Shown here in pieces: positions 50,701 through 63,605 of a DNA stretch of 64,000 nt. Position numbers and translations under genes: made by a program. A model generated the notes under the pieces. The model worked only from the letters and a program-made list of their open reading frames with translations, was not told the DNA's origin and did no database searches. The DNA comes from Microglena sp. YARC (Eukaryota; Chlorophyta; Chlorophyceae; Chlamydomonadales; Chlamydomonadaceae): NCBI GenBank assembly GCA_022414725.1, contig CM039464.1:62786213-62850212 (forward strand), read 5' to 3'. Position 1 is the first letter of the stretch. The number at the start of each line of letters is the position of its first letter.

Positions 50701-53700
50701 ACACCACCCAACGTACCCAACACCACACATTCACATTCACACACATCCAACTGCAATACATTTCCAACACACTGCACCTAACTTCACCCATCCACCTCAT
50801 GCTCTCTTCACACACCCAGTACCATCCTCACACCGTTGGTTGTTTCACACCACATCACAAACACATCCTCCAACTCCACCAACCCTACATTCAACCCTCA
50901 TCCAACCCAACACCCCCTCGCACCAGCACCCACCAACACCATCCACATACACAACAACTCACTGCTGAGTAACAACATCCACCAGTTTGGCCACACCCGA
51001 CACCCACACGGTACACCCACCACCCCGTACCAACACCCACACCCACATTCACCAACAACATCCAACTGCCAACCCTAACTTCACCCATCACAAATGCCAA
51101 CCCACACCTACTTGTTCTTCAGTGTACCAAACACCCTGACCCCAATTCAAGATTTGCAGTGACAAAACATTCCAACTGGCCAACCTCTACTTCAGCCCAT
51201 CCACCCAACACCACACCCCACTTGCCACTGTACTGTCCAAGCACCCCACACATTCACCAACAACATCAACTGCAACCCTAACTTCACCATCACCCAAGCA
51301 CGGTTTCACACACAATCCACCCACGTACCCAACACCCACACCCACATTCACCAACAACATCCAACTGCAACCCTAACTTCACAATCCACACCCACACCAC
51401 ACCCATGTCAACACCCAACCTCAACACCTTGCTCATTTTACTTGCTCGCATCCAACACCCACACCCAACGATTCTTCATTCTGCCATCGCTTCTAACAAC
51501 TTCACTCAACCACCCATCGCTACCACCCATACCAAAATCACATCCACGGCCAACCCCAACCCCACACCCCACACAACCACAACATCCCACTCCCAAACTT
51601 GCAGGTCCCGGTGGTCCCGTCACCACCCCCACATTCCACCGCAAGCACAACCCAACCCTTAACACACCCCACATTCAAACAACATTCCTAACAAGGCTTA
51701 ACCAATCCACCCAATTCATCCCCCAACCCACACAGCCAACCACCGTACCCAACACCACACCCACATTCACCAAAACATCCAACTGCCAACGCCTTACTTC
51801 ACGCCATCCACCCAACACCCACACCACCCACACCCAACTGACAACCGTTATTACCATCTTACCCAACACACACCATCACACACATTTCAACACATCCAAC
51901 TGCAACGCTAACTTCACCCATCCGCACCAACACCACCACACCCACCACAAACCCAAACACCACACCCACATTCACCAACAACATCCAACTGCCAACCCTA
52001 ACTTCACCCATCCACCCAACACCCACACCCACCCATGTACTTAGCCCAACACCCACACCCACATTCACATTCAACATACATCCAACTGCATCCCTTACTT
52101 CCACCCATCCACCCACCTCACACCCACACACCCACGTACACACCCAATGTACTCCAACACCCACAATTCACCCATCACCAACACCCACCCACCAAAAACA
52201 CAACCCACACATTTTCACCAACAATGTAATCCAACTACGCACCCTAACTTCACCCATCCACGCAACACCACAACACTCAACAGGCAACTGCACACCCTTA
52301 CGTTTCACCATCCACCACACCCACACCACACCATGTACCCAACAACACACATTCACCAACAACATCCAACTGCCAACCCTTACTTCACCCATCCACCCAA
52401 CACCCACACCCACCCAGTGTACCCAAACACCCACCCACCATATTCACCAAACAACATCCAACTGCCAACCCTAACTTCACCATCCACCCAACACAGCAAA
52501 GCTGGTCACCACACCGCACGTACCCAAACACCCCACCACATTCACCAACACATCCAACTGCAACCCTAATTCACTTTCCACCATGGCCCCCAACACCACC
52601 ACCCATGTACCCAACACCCACACCCACATTCACCAACAACATCCAACTGCCAACCCTAACTTCACCATCCCACCACAAACCACCACCCACCCATGTACCC
52701 AACAACCCCACACCGCACATTCACCAACACATCCACTGCCAACCCTAACCATAACCCATCCACCCAACTTCAACCCAACACCCAGACACGCTACAACACC
52801 CACGCACCAACACACACACATTCATCCAACAACATCCAACTGCAACCCTTTCTAATTCACCCATCCACCATCCACAGCCCCACGCCACCCAACACCCACA
52901 CCCACATTCACCAACACACATCAAACTGCCAACCGCTTACTTACCCATCCACCCACACCACACCCACCATCAGTACCCAACACCCCGCACCCCACCACAA
53001 CAACAAACTCCAATGCAACAGAACCAAACCCTAACACACCACACCACACCCACAACACCCCATCCACCAACACCCACACCCACCCTGTACTACCCACACC
53101 AAGACAACATCCAACTAGACAACCCTCATGACCACCCATCCACACCCACTACCATCGCCACCCACGTACCCAACACCCACACCCACATTCACCAACAACA
53201 TCCAACTGCCAACCCACACCCCACCCACATGAACACACACATTCACCCCATCACCCAACACCCACACACCAACACCGTCCAACCCCACCTTCAGTTGCAA
53301 GAAACCCATACACCCACACCCACCCACCACACCCACACCCACATTCACCAACAACATCCACTGCCAACCTTTAGTACGTCACCCATCCCAACACCCACAC
53401 CCACAGGCGACACCCACCGTACCCAACACCAAAACATGCCACACTCCCACATTCACCAACAACATCCAACTGCCAACCCTAACTTAACCCATCACCCAAC
53501 ACCCACACCGGCACTCACCCACGTACACCGCAACACCCACACCTCACACACCTCAACCCCACACCCCCACATTTCACAACAACTATCCAACTGCAACCCT
53601 AACTTCACCTGCCGCATCCACCCAACACCACACCCACGCCACGTCCAACACCCACACCCGCACATTCAACCAACAACATCCAATCTGCCCAACCCTTACT

Positions 53701-56700
53701 TCACCATCACCAACCCACACCCCACCCATGTACCCAACACCCACACCCACATTCACCAACAACATCCAACTGCCAACCCTAACTTCACCCATCCACCCAA
53801 CACCCACACCCACCCATGTACCCATAGTACCCAACACCCGACACCGCCACATTCACCACAACATCATCAACTGCCAACCCTAACTTCACCATCCACAACA
53901 CCCAACCCACACCCACGTTACCCAACACCCACACCCACATTTCACTAACAACATCCAACTGCCAACACCTAACCACCATACCAACACCACACACCCACCA
54001 CACCGCACCCACACCACACCCACAACATGCACAACTAATTCTGCCCCTAACCCGCCCTCCACCCAAATGCCACACCCCACAACGTACCACACTCACACCC
54101 ACATTCACCAACACATCAACTGCCAACCCTTACTTCCTGTCCTATACCACCAACTCCACCCCACCCATGTACAACACACCCACATTCACCAACAAACATC
54201 CAACTGCCAACAACTTTCAACCCTATCACACCCTACACCACCCATCACCTCACATGAGCCACATTCCCAACAAATCCCAACTGCCAACCCACGGTTACTT
54301 CACCCATCCAGCTTGGGCAACACACACCCACCCAACCCACAAACCCAACACCACACCACACCCAACAACATCATGGCCAACTAACTTAACCCATCCACCC
54401 AACACCACACGTCACCCACACGTACCAATTGTCTTGTATCACCCACACACACCAATCACATTTCAACAACATCCAACTGCACGCCTAACTTTTACTATCC
54501 ACCCAACATCCACACCCACACGACCCAACACCACACCTTTATTCACATCACAACAACATCCCAACTGCCAAACAGCCTGCACAACCCTTAACTTCCACCA
54601 TCCACCCACCTCAACACCACACCCACGCCATGTACCCACACCACACAGTACAACCAACTCACAACAACCCATCCAATGTCCAACAAACATCCAACTGCCA
54701 ACTTCACCTAATCTTCACCCCATCACCCAAAATTAAACATAAAAACCACCCACCACACACGTAGCCAACCCCACACACCACACAGCACATTCACCACCAA
54801 CATCAACTGCTCAACCCTAACCCATTCCACCCAACCCCATCCACCCACACCCACCATTCACGCAACAACCAACACCCTAAATTCACACCCACCCACGTAA
54901 CTCAACCCACCACACCACCACACCCCACATTCACCACAACATCCAACTGCCAACCCTACTTCGACCATCCACCAACACCCACACCACCCACGTACTACCT
55001 GTACACACCCACAGACATTCCTGCCAACACTACTCACCCATCCCCCCAACATCCACACCCACCCACGCACCCAACACCCACACCCACATTCACCAACATA
55101 TCCCACTGCCAACCCTAATCCCACAAACAACATCCACTGCCAACCAACCATCCCAACCCACACCCCACACCGCCACACCCACAACCCCACGCCAACAGAC
55201 ACCCACATGCCCTCCAACTGCCAACCCCTAAACTTCACCCTATCCACCAACACCACACCCACCCATAACCAAACACCACAACAAACAACATCCAACTGCG
55301 CAACCCTAATAACTTACCCATCACCCAACATCCACACCCACCCACGTACCCAACACCCACACCCACATTCCCAACAACATCCAAACCCAACTGCCAACCT
55401 AACCCATCCACCCAACAACCCACACCACCACAAGATAAACCCCACACCAACAACATCCAAACAGGAGGATGCGAAGTTGCGTGGCGGCTTATTACAAATC
55501 CACTACCAACTGCCACCTCAACTCCCAACAACACCCAACACCCACCACACCCCACCCACCCACCCACACACGTACCAACACCCACACCCACATTCACCAA
55601 CAACATCCAACTGCCAACCCTAACTTCACACATCCACCCAACACCCACCACCGTACCCAACACACCACACCACCACACCAACGCACACACACCACACACC
55701 CAACATACCACAACACCCACACCACATCACAACAACATCCAACTGCCAACGCCTTACTTCACCATCCACCCAACACCCACACCCCCACACCCACACCCAC
55801 AACCAATCACACCCATTCAACAACATCCAACTGCCAACCCTAACTTCACACATCCACCCAACACCCACACCCACCCTTCACCACCCACGTAACCCACACC
55901 CACATCCACTCACCAACAACATCACAACTGCCAACGCCTGCAACTTCACCCTCCCACACCCACACCCACTAAACACCAACACCACATTCACCAACAACAT
56001 CAACTAGTACCCTAACACGCACACACCACATACCCAACACCCACACCCCATCACCAACAACAAATCCAACTGCCAACCCTAACTTTCACACCATCCACCC
56101 AACACCGCACACCCGACCCATTACCCAACAACCCACCCCCCCCAGCATTCACCAACAACATCCAACTGCCAACCCTAACTTCAGACCATCCACCCAACAC
56201 CCACACCCCACCCACAACCCACGTACCCAACACCCACACCCACATTCACCAAAACAACATCCAACTGCCAACCCCTAACTTCACCCATCCACCAACACCC
56301 ACACCACGGACCACGTACCTACACCCACATTCACAACAACATCCAACTGCCAACCTAACTTTCCACCCACACCCCACCACCTCACCCACACACCCACACT
56401 ATATTGACCTGTCAACAACATACAAAGAGTTCTAAACTTCAGTCCCATCACCAACCCAACACAACATTTCCACCCTGTACCCGCGCGCAACAACCACCCC
56501 ACATACATTCCTCCCCACAATCCGTGCCACAGTGTACCAACACCCTATTCCACGCCCAACATCCAACCCACCCACTGCGTCAATTCACTCAACAACATCC
56601 AACTGCCAACCCTAACTTAACCATCCACCCAACCACACTCACGTACAACAGCAGATTCCAACATCACCCTGCCAACTCCTTAACTCACCCAGCCACACCC

Positions 56701-58240
56701 ACAACACTTCTTCCACGTGCACCCATACATTCACCAACAACATGCCCACTGCCCAAAACTCACCTTGCCACCCAAACCCCTTCACACCACCCATGTGGAT
56801 CAACATCCAACTGGCCAAAACTTCACACACTCCATGACACCATCTATCCACCTACTAGCAACTTCACGCTCCGCACGTCACCAACACGATCATTCACAAC
56901 ATATCCAACTGCACAACCAAGCTCTAGCTCTCAACCCCCACTCCATGTTAACAACATCCTCACTGCAACCCCCGCGACTGTATCTCCTAACTGCACCACC
57001 TTTTAACTCAAGCGCACTCACACAAGTCACCAACACCACTGAACCCATACTGTTATCAACAAATCCAACTGCGCAACATAACTTCACACATCCACACAAC
57101 ACCCACACCCACGGAACCCAACACTACCCAGCATTCACCATTCACTTTCCACCACCAACATCGAGACAACTTCTCCAACTGCCAACCCTAACTTCACCCA
57201 TCCAACACCCACGCACCCACGATTACACCACACACCCAGCATTCAAACCAAACATCCACACTGCCACGCCAACCCAACTGCCAACCCTAACTTACGCACG
57301 CACCCAACACCCAACCATTCCACCCAACACATCTCACTCCAACACCCACATTCCAACATGTACCAACACCCACATTCCCTTCGCTCACAACAACATTCCA
57401 ACTGCCAACCCTAACTTCACACACCCAAACCCGATCACACTCACCCACGTACCCACGTTTACAGACAATTCACCAAGATCCAACTTGCAACACCCAACAC
57501 CCACTCCACGGACCCGCACACCCAGACACACCCACATTCACCAAACACATCCAACTGCCAACCGCTAACTTCACCCACCACCCATCACACCCACACACCC
57601 ACACCACATGTACCCACACCCGCACACCCACATTCCCAACAACATCAACAAGCCTTACTTTATTCAATAACTTCACCCTTAACCCAACCCCACCCACACC
57701 CGCACACCCAACAGTAGTAGGTGCCCGCATTATAATACCCACAACCAACACATCCAACTGCAACAAACCCTAAACTTCACCCATCCACAAACCCCACACC
57801 ATAGCGTACCAACACTCCCCTCACTCACACCACATTTCACCAACAACAACATCCAACTGCAACGCCTAACTTCACCCATGCCACACCCAAACCCACCACA
57901 TACCGCTTCACCCATTACACACCCACCTAACCCCGCACACCTCACATTCACCAACAAATCCACTGCCAACCTTAACTTACCCATCACCATCCCCACTGTA
58001 CCCACACCCTCCCACACACCACATTCACCAACAACATCCAACTGCCAACCTAATTACTTTCACACATCCACCAACAAACACCCACGAGCATGTACCCACA
58101 CACCACTTCACCACAACATCAACTGCAACCCTTCACCAACCACACCCCATGTACCACCACATCACGCAACAACATCCAACTGCCAACTCTTACTTCACCC
58201 ATCCACCCAACACCCACACCCACCCATGTACCCAACACCC
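47716..58240. repeat. ~88-bp minisatellite, ~10.5 kb
   Basis: About 120 noisy copies of a C/A-rich unit made of ACATTCACCAACAACATCCA, ACTGCCAACCCTAACTTCAC, CCATCCACCCAACACCCACA, CCCACCCATGTACCCAACAC. The unit contains one CCCTAA telomere-like core. Frequent single-base indels resemble raw long-read error. All open frames are Thr/Pro/His/Asn low complexity and are not genes. Confidence 0.95.
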
Positions 58241-58420
58241 AATCCATACCTGCCTGCCTACCCAATCCTACACCAGGACTGTAACAAGTTGACAACCTTC
58301 TTACCTGAGTCTACACTGGGACAGGCGGCTGATCATGTCAGCTGACACGGAGGGGACAGGGGAGCTATAGCCACCGCTGACGGCTGCTCGAGGGGCTGGG
58401 TCGGAGGAGAGATAGAGACA
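58241..58420 (-). repeat. Duplicated copy of an URB1-like exon 3' border
   Basis: 58251-58400 repeats 58467-58600: CCAGGACTGTAAC, then CTTCTTACCTGAGTCTACAC, GACACGGAGGGGACAGG and CTCGAGGGGCTGGGT. The copy includes the splice donor of the exon ending at 58502. Confidence 0.85.
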
Positions 58421-58501
58421 CATGATCACAAAAAAGCAGCTGCCCTACCTGCTGCCTACCAATCCTATCCCTGGACTGTAACATGTGAAGAACCTTCTTA
58501 C

Positions 58502-58812
58502 CTGAGTCTACACTGGGGAGCAAGGCTGACAGGGTGGAGGCTGACACGGGAGGGGAAACAGGGGGAGCTATGGCCACCACCGACTGACGCTCCTCGAGGG
58601 GCTGGGTTTTGGGTAAGAAAGAGCGACGGCGGTTTGAATTCGAGCCATCAAGGGCGACTGCGCGCCAGCTTTGGCCACCATCATTTTTCCCACGACAGTC
58701 ATCAGGGCAAGCCAGTGATGCGAGGGCTTGGGCTCCAGGTCATACGTGAGGGCAGCCAAATATCCGAGGCCCAGGCAGGCTGTTGCCAGGCTATCAGCTC
58801 CAACAGCTGTGG
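58502..58812 (-). CDS. URB1-like exon, YDLEP..HHW segment
   Basis: The exon runs from ATAGCCTGGCAACAGCC near 58800 to GACTCAG|GTAAGAAG at 58502. It encodes TYDLEPKPSHHWLALMTVVG, KMMVAKAGAQSPLMARIQTA and, after an indel near 58565-58615, VVAIAPPVSPPVSASTLSAL. One more indel lies in the first 30 bases. Its 5' part is one of the ten amplified copies. Confidence 0.55.
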
Positions 58813-60163
58813 GTGGGTGGGTCGGTGCGGGTGGGTTGGGGGGGAGTGTGTGGGGGGGAGTGTTGGGGTGGTGGGTGGGGAGTGTGTAGTGGGGGTGGGT
58901 GGGTGGGTGGGGGCGGGGGGGATGGGGAGGGGTGAGGTGGTGGGGTGGGGGTGGGGGGTAGGGGGTGGGGTGGGGTGGGGGTGGGGGTGTAGGGGGTGGG
59001 TGGGGGGGTGGGGGTGGGTGGTGGGGGGGGGGGTGGGGGGGGGCGGGGGGCGGGGGCGGGGTGGGGGGGTGGGGGTGGGGGGTGGGGTGGGGGGGGGTAG
59101 GGGTAGGGGGGGGGTGGGGGGGGGGGGGGGGGGGGGGGGGTGTAGGGGGGGGGGATCCAGGTCGTAGGTGAGCGGCAGCCAAATACTCCAAGGCCAGGCC
59201 AGGCTGTTGCCCAGGCTATCAGCTCAAAGAGCTGTGGGTTGATTTGTGAGTGGGTGGGGGGTGGGAGGAGGGTGGATTGGTAGGTGTGCAGGTGTGGGTG
59301 TGGTGTGGGTGGCTCCAGGTCGTAGGTGAGGTAGCCAAAAACTCTGAGGCTAGGCCAGGCTGTTGCCAGGCTATCATTTCCAATAAACTGTGGGTGGGTG
59401 GGTTGGTGTGGGTGTGGGTGTGGGTGTGGGTGTGTATGGGTGTGGGTGTGGGTGGGGTGGGTGTGGTGTGGGTGTTGGTGTGGGGTGGGGTGGTGTGTGT
59501 GTGTGGTGTGGTGTGGTGTGGTGTGTGTGGTGTGTGTGGTGTGGTGTGGTGGTGGTGGTGGTGGTGGTGGTGGTGGTGGTGGTGGTGGTGGGGGGGGGGG
59601 GGGGGCTTGAGGGTCGTAGTGAGCGCAGCCAAATACTCTGAGTGCCAGGCCAGGCTGTTGCCAGGCTATCAGCTCCAAGCAGCTGTGGGTGGATTTGTGG
59701 ACGGGTGGGGGGGATGGGACGAGGTGGATGGGTAGGTGTGCAGGTGTGTGTGTGTGGGTGTTAGTGTGTTAGTGTGGGGGGGGGGGGGGCTCCAGGTCGT
59801 AGGTGAGCGCAGCCAAAATCTCCGAGGCCAGGCCAGGCTGTTTGCCAGCTATCAGCTCCACAGCTGTGGGTGGGTGGGTCGGTGCGGGTGGGTGTGGGGG
59901 GGAGTGTGTGGGGGAGTGTTTGGGGTGGGTGGGTGGGGGGAGTGTGTAAGTGGGGGTGGGTGGGGGTGGGTGGGGGCGGGGGGGATGGGGAGGGGTGAGG
60001 TGGGGTGGGGTGGGGGTGGGGGGGTAGGGGGCAGTGGGGTGGGGTGGGGGTGGGGGGGTAGGGGTGTGGGGTGGGGGGTGGGGGTGGGGGTGGGGGGCGG
60101 GGGCGGGCGGGGTGGGGGGGGTGGGGGGTGGGGGGGGTGGGGGTGGGGGGGGGGGTAGGGGTA

Positions 60164-60196
<33 letters not shown>

Positions 60197-63100
60197 GTTA
60201 GGGGGGGGGGATCCAGGTCCGTAGGTGAGCGCAGCCAATAACTCCAGAGGCCAGGGCAGGTCCTGGTGCCAGGCTATCAGACTCAAAGAGCTGTGGGTTG
60301 ATTTGTGAGTGGGTGCGGGGCGTGGGAGATGTGGATTGGTAGGTTGTGCAGGTGTGGGTGTGGGTGTGGGTGGCTTCCAGGTCGTAGGTGAGGGTAGCCA
60401 AAAACTCTGAGGCTAGGCCAGGCCTGGTTTGCCAGGCTATCATTTCAATACCTGGTGGGTGGGTGGGTTGGTGGTGGGTGTGGTGTGGGGTGTGGGTGTG
60501 TATGGGTGTGGGTGTGGGTTGGGTGGGTGTGGGTGTGGGTGTTGGTGTGGGTGGGGTGTGTGTGGTGTGGTGTGGTGTGGTGTGGTGTGGGTGTGTTGTG
60601 GTGTGGTGTGTTGGTGTGGTGGGTGGTGGGTGTGGTGTGGTGGTGTTCGGCTGTGGTGGTAGGTGGGGGGGGGGCTTGAGGTCGTAGGTGAGCGCAGCCA
60701 CAATACTCTGAGGGCCCAGGCCAGGCTGTTGCCAGGCTATCAGCTTCCAAAACAGCTGTGGTGGATTTGTGGACGGGTGGGGGATGGGACGAGGGTGGAT
60801 GTAGGTGTGCAGGTGTGTGTGTGTGGGTGTTAGTGTGTGTGTGGGGGGGGGGGGGCTCCAGGTCGTTAGGTGAGCGCAGCCAAATACTCCGAGCAGGGCC
60901 AGGCTGTTGCCAGGCTCTCCATTTCAGCTTCAAAAGCTGTGGGTGCGTTGGGGTGGGTGGGTGGGGTAGGTGGGTGGATCCTTGGGGGGGGAGTGTGTGT
61001 GTGTTGGGGGGGTGGGGTGGGGGGGGGGGGGGGCCGCGGAGCTCCAGGGCATAAGTGAAGTCAGACAGATAGTCGGAGGCTAGGGCCAGGCTGTTCCAGG
61101 CTATCAGCTCCAATAATATTATGGGATGCTTCCGGAAAGGATGCAAGCGTGACAGGAGGCGAAGAATACGCTTGGCACAAGACTCACTGTGCACACACGT
61201 TACCATGACATGGCCAGGAGTCAGCTTCTAAAAAAGAACAATACTGTACCATAACATCGGAGGATGATTGTTGTACCTGAGCATGGTGGATGCTTCCGGA
61301 AGGATGCAAGCGAGGCAGGAGGCGAAGAATACGCTTTGACCACCAGAACTCACTTGCCGGCAAGACCCAGGCCCCCTCCTCCGATATCCGCTGTCTGCAC
61401 GTAGGGTGCTAGCCCTAGCTGGGGGTTGGTGCACAAGTGACTCAGCACATCATGCGCCAGCTTGGACACGGCAGCTTTTGGTAAGGAGCACTGCGACCTT
61501 CTTCATTACGCCTTTGCAAGAATCCAACAGCTCCTTCTTCACTTCCCTTCTCCTTCTCCTCCCTCTCCTCCTTTCCTCCTCGTTCCTCCCTCCTCCTCCT
61601 CCTTCTCCTTCTTGTAGACATCAGATTCTTCTTCCTCCGCCGCTGCACCCGCCGCTGCTGCATCCATCATCTCCTTCTCCTCCTCTTCGCCTAAATTGGG
61701 GCTCTCCGATGCAAGCTCAGGGCAAAAGTGCTGCATGCCACGTTCACCAGAAACGGCTCTGAGCACACCCTGGGGGGAGGGGCCGCTTACTCCTGCAGCC
61801 TGCGCCTGTACAACGCGGCTACTCAGCAGCTGCAGCACTTGGAGGCATGCGGAAGGGGGGTCGCCGGCTAAAAAACAGAGCAGCCCACCCATGAGGGGAC
61901 GGAGCATAAGCAGCTGACTCAGCATGTTCTGATCAGCACTTCGCAGGAGTGCACAGGCGAAGTCGACGAACAGAGCCCGACTAGGACGCGATAAAACACT
62001 CTTTGAGTGTACCCACTCTCATACTTGTCCCGGCCTCAGTCCTCCCACCTTGTCCCACTGTGTCGCTGCTCTTGATGCTTTGGATGGACACAGGGAAGGA
62101 GGCAAGTGAGGTTGATTCGTTTGATGTGCGTTGCTTGTGTGGGTTGTGGTGGTGGTGCGTGCCTGTGGTGGTGTGGTGACAAAACACTCTATGAGTGTAG
62201 CCAGTTGCTTCCAATACTTGTCCCGGCTCACCTTACACCTTTCCACTGTATTTCGCTGCTTCTTGATGCTGATGGGACACAGAGGAAGGAGGCAGGGAGA
62301 TGGTTCGTTATGTGTATCGTGTGTGTGTGTGTGGTGTGCTTTGTGTGTGCTGGTGATGGTGGTGGTGGTGGTGATAAAACCACTCTATGAGTGTAGCCAT
62401 TGCTTTCCAATACGTGTCCCGGCTTGGTCCTCCCACCTTGTCCCACTTGTGTCGCTACCATTTGGTGCAGATAGACAGAGAGGGAGGAGGCAGGGAGGCA
62501 GTTCAGTTATGTCCGTGTGCGTGGTGGGTGTGTGATGCTGGGTGGTGGTGTGGTGGTGGTGGTGACCATAACACTTTTTCATTCAGAGAAGGAGGCAGGG
62601 CCCCCGTCGGTTTTTAAACTATTTTTGGGGTTCAGTTCATCATTTTGTTTTGACAAGCCCGTCCTATCATGGTTGGGGCCCTTCAGCCTATTTGGCCTAC
62701 CTATCATGGTTAGTCCTGTTTAAAACCTTTTTGGCCTACCCTTGGACTGGGGTAACATACATACACAGAGGAGGAGCAGGCAGGGGGGTGATTCAGTTTA
62801 TGTGGTGTGCGTGTATGTTTGAAACCCACACCATCATACCTACTCCATATAACCACACCATCCACCTCACACCATCAAACCCACACCATGTGACCCACAC
62901 CAACCAAACTGCAACACCTAAACTGCACCATACAAGCCACACCATCCCTATATATCCACACGAAGTATGTAATTGGGGGGCCTGGCCAAGATGGGTTTGC
63001 GTGTGTTTGAAACCCACACCATCATACCCACTCAGTGCGACCCACACCATCAAACCCACACCAACCAACCTACACCATCCAAATCACAGCATCCACATAC

Positions 63101-63605
63101 ATCTCCCCGCTGTGTATTGACAAATGTTCTCTACCCTCGTAAGACAGGGCTCTCTTAATACCACACTCCACCAGGCATTATCATTACATTCCACCCGCTG
63201 TACATACTTGGGGGGCCTGGCCAAGATGGGTGTGCGTGTGTGTTTGAAACCCACACCATGTAACCCACACCATGTAATCCACACCAACCAAACTGCAACA
63301 TCCAACCCACACCATCCAAATCACAGCATCCACATACATCTCCCCGCTGTGTATTGACAAATGTTCTCTACCCTCGTAAGACAGGGCTCTCTTAATACCA
63401 CACTCCACCAGGCGTTATCATTACATTCCACCCGCTGAACATACTTGGGGGGCCTGGCCAAGATGGGAAGCGCTGATATAGAGAAATCAAATGCCGTAAC
63501 AAGCTCCCTGGTTAATCCAGGACCGAGGGAGGCAATGGCTCCAAGGATCGATAAAGCTGCATTTGCAAGCGTCCTTGTGTCCGATGTAAGCATGAAGTAC
63601 AGGGC
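58502..63605 (-). CDS. URB1/Npa1-like ribosome-biogenesis protein, partial gene
   Basis: Minus-strand exons in order encode alpha-helical sequence that fits the N-terminal Npa1 domain of URB1, a nucleolar factor for 60S subunit assembly. They are: ALYFMLTSDTRTLANAALSI followed by ELVTAFDFSISALPILARPP; ALFVDFACALLRSADQNMLS, QLLMLRPLMGGLLCFLAGDP and KLAHDVLSHLCTNP; KRILRLLPRLHP; LELIAWNSLALASDYL with TYALE; and YDLEPKPSHHWLALMTVVGK. The succession (FDF, long Leu-rich block, CTNP, RLL.RLHP, L..YL...Y.LEP....W) matches the family order as I know it. Both ends of the gene lie outside the recognised part. Frame breaks occur in several exons, either assembly indels or decay. Intron borders and some coding pieces are tandemly amplified. 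Confidence 0.6.
58735..61120 (-). repeat. Ten tandem copies of an URB1-like exon segment
   Basis: A ~75-bp coding piece (minus strand CTGATAGCCTGGCAACAGCC, TGGCCTCGGAGTATTTGGCT, CTCACCTACGACCTGGAGCC) occurs near 58775, 59201, 59348, 59640, 59822, 60245, 60409, 60712, 60888 and 61073. Copies are separated by G/T-rich simple sequence of 60-400 bp. Copies 2-5 and 6-9 match pairwise, including their spacers, at offsets of about 1045-1070 bp, so four-copy blocks were duplicated together. Copy 1 has the same spacer as copy 5. Confidence 0.9.
61277..61980 (-). CDS. URB1-like exon, Leu-rich core
   Basis: The frame from a GTCCTAG acceptor gives ALFVDFACALLRSADQNMLS, LMGGLLCFLAGDPPSACLQV and a long acidic/lysine-rich insert (EEEEKEMMDAAAAGAAAEEE, KKEKEEEEGG). 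Then, with frame changes near 61430-61480, come KAAVSKLAHDVLSHLCTNP, LAPYVQTADIGG and KRILRLLPRLHP up to a CATGCTCAG|GTACAA donor. The acidic insert comes from a GAG/AAG-rich stretch and is probably a lineage-specific loop. A second copy of the last 60 bp lies at 61125-61190. Confidence 0.5.
61985..62590 (-). repeat. ~190-bp tandem repeat, three full copies plus a start
   Basis: Units start near 61988, 62175, 62374 and 62565 with GA(T/C)AAAACACTCTATGAGTG and contain ACTTGTCCCGGC, CCACCTTGTCCCACTGTGTC and a GTGGTGGTGGTG block. On the minus strand each has an open stretch ending GGACAA|GTATGA, so the unit may be another amplified exon border of the URB1-like gene. Confidence 0.8.
62595..62765 (+). 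mobile_element. Microsatellite-tailed interspersed repeat, copy 3
   Basis: Inverted relative to 33334 and 35311: GGGGTTCAGTTCATCA, AAGCCCGTCCTATCATGGTT, TTTGGCCTACC, CTTGGACTGGGGTAACATAC, then ACATACACA. An internal duplication of CCTATCATGGTTGGG..GGCCTACC is present. Confidence 0.7.
62960..63470 (-). repeat. ~233-bp tandem repeat of an exon 3' border plus SINE tail
   Basis: Three copies of GGGGGGCCTGGCCAAGATGG (at about 62976, 63210 and 63446) are the end of the exon at 63445-63605 with its AA|GTATGT donor. The unit also carries the 3' half of the tRNA-derived SINE (CTCTTAATACCACACTCCAC) and ACCCACACCATGTAACC-type repeats. Confidence 0.9.
63445..63605 (-). CDS. URB1-like exon, TAFDFS segment
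   Basis: The acceptor TGCATGTATTTCAG and the donor CCCCCCAA|GTATGT bound an uninterrupted frame: ALYFMLTSDTRTLANAALSI, LGAIASLGPGLTRELVTAFD, FSISALPILARPP. The F-D-F..S...LP.L pattern after two HEAT-like helices is the N-terminal hallmark of URB1/Npa1 as I recall it. It is the cleanest exon of this gene. Confidence 0.65.

Noticed and set aside
47716..58240. Many Thr/Pro/His-rich open frames
   Set aside because: They arise from the stop-poor C/A-rich 88-bp satellite on both strands and change frame at each indel.
58568..60701. Long Pro/His or Gly/Val frames
   Set aside because: They are simple-sequence translations of G/T-rich spacers; only the short LIAW-type segments are coding-derived.
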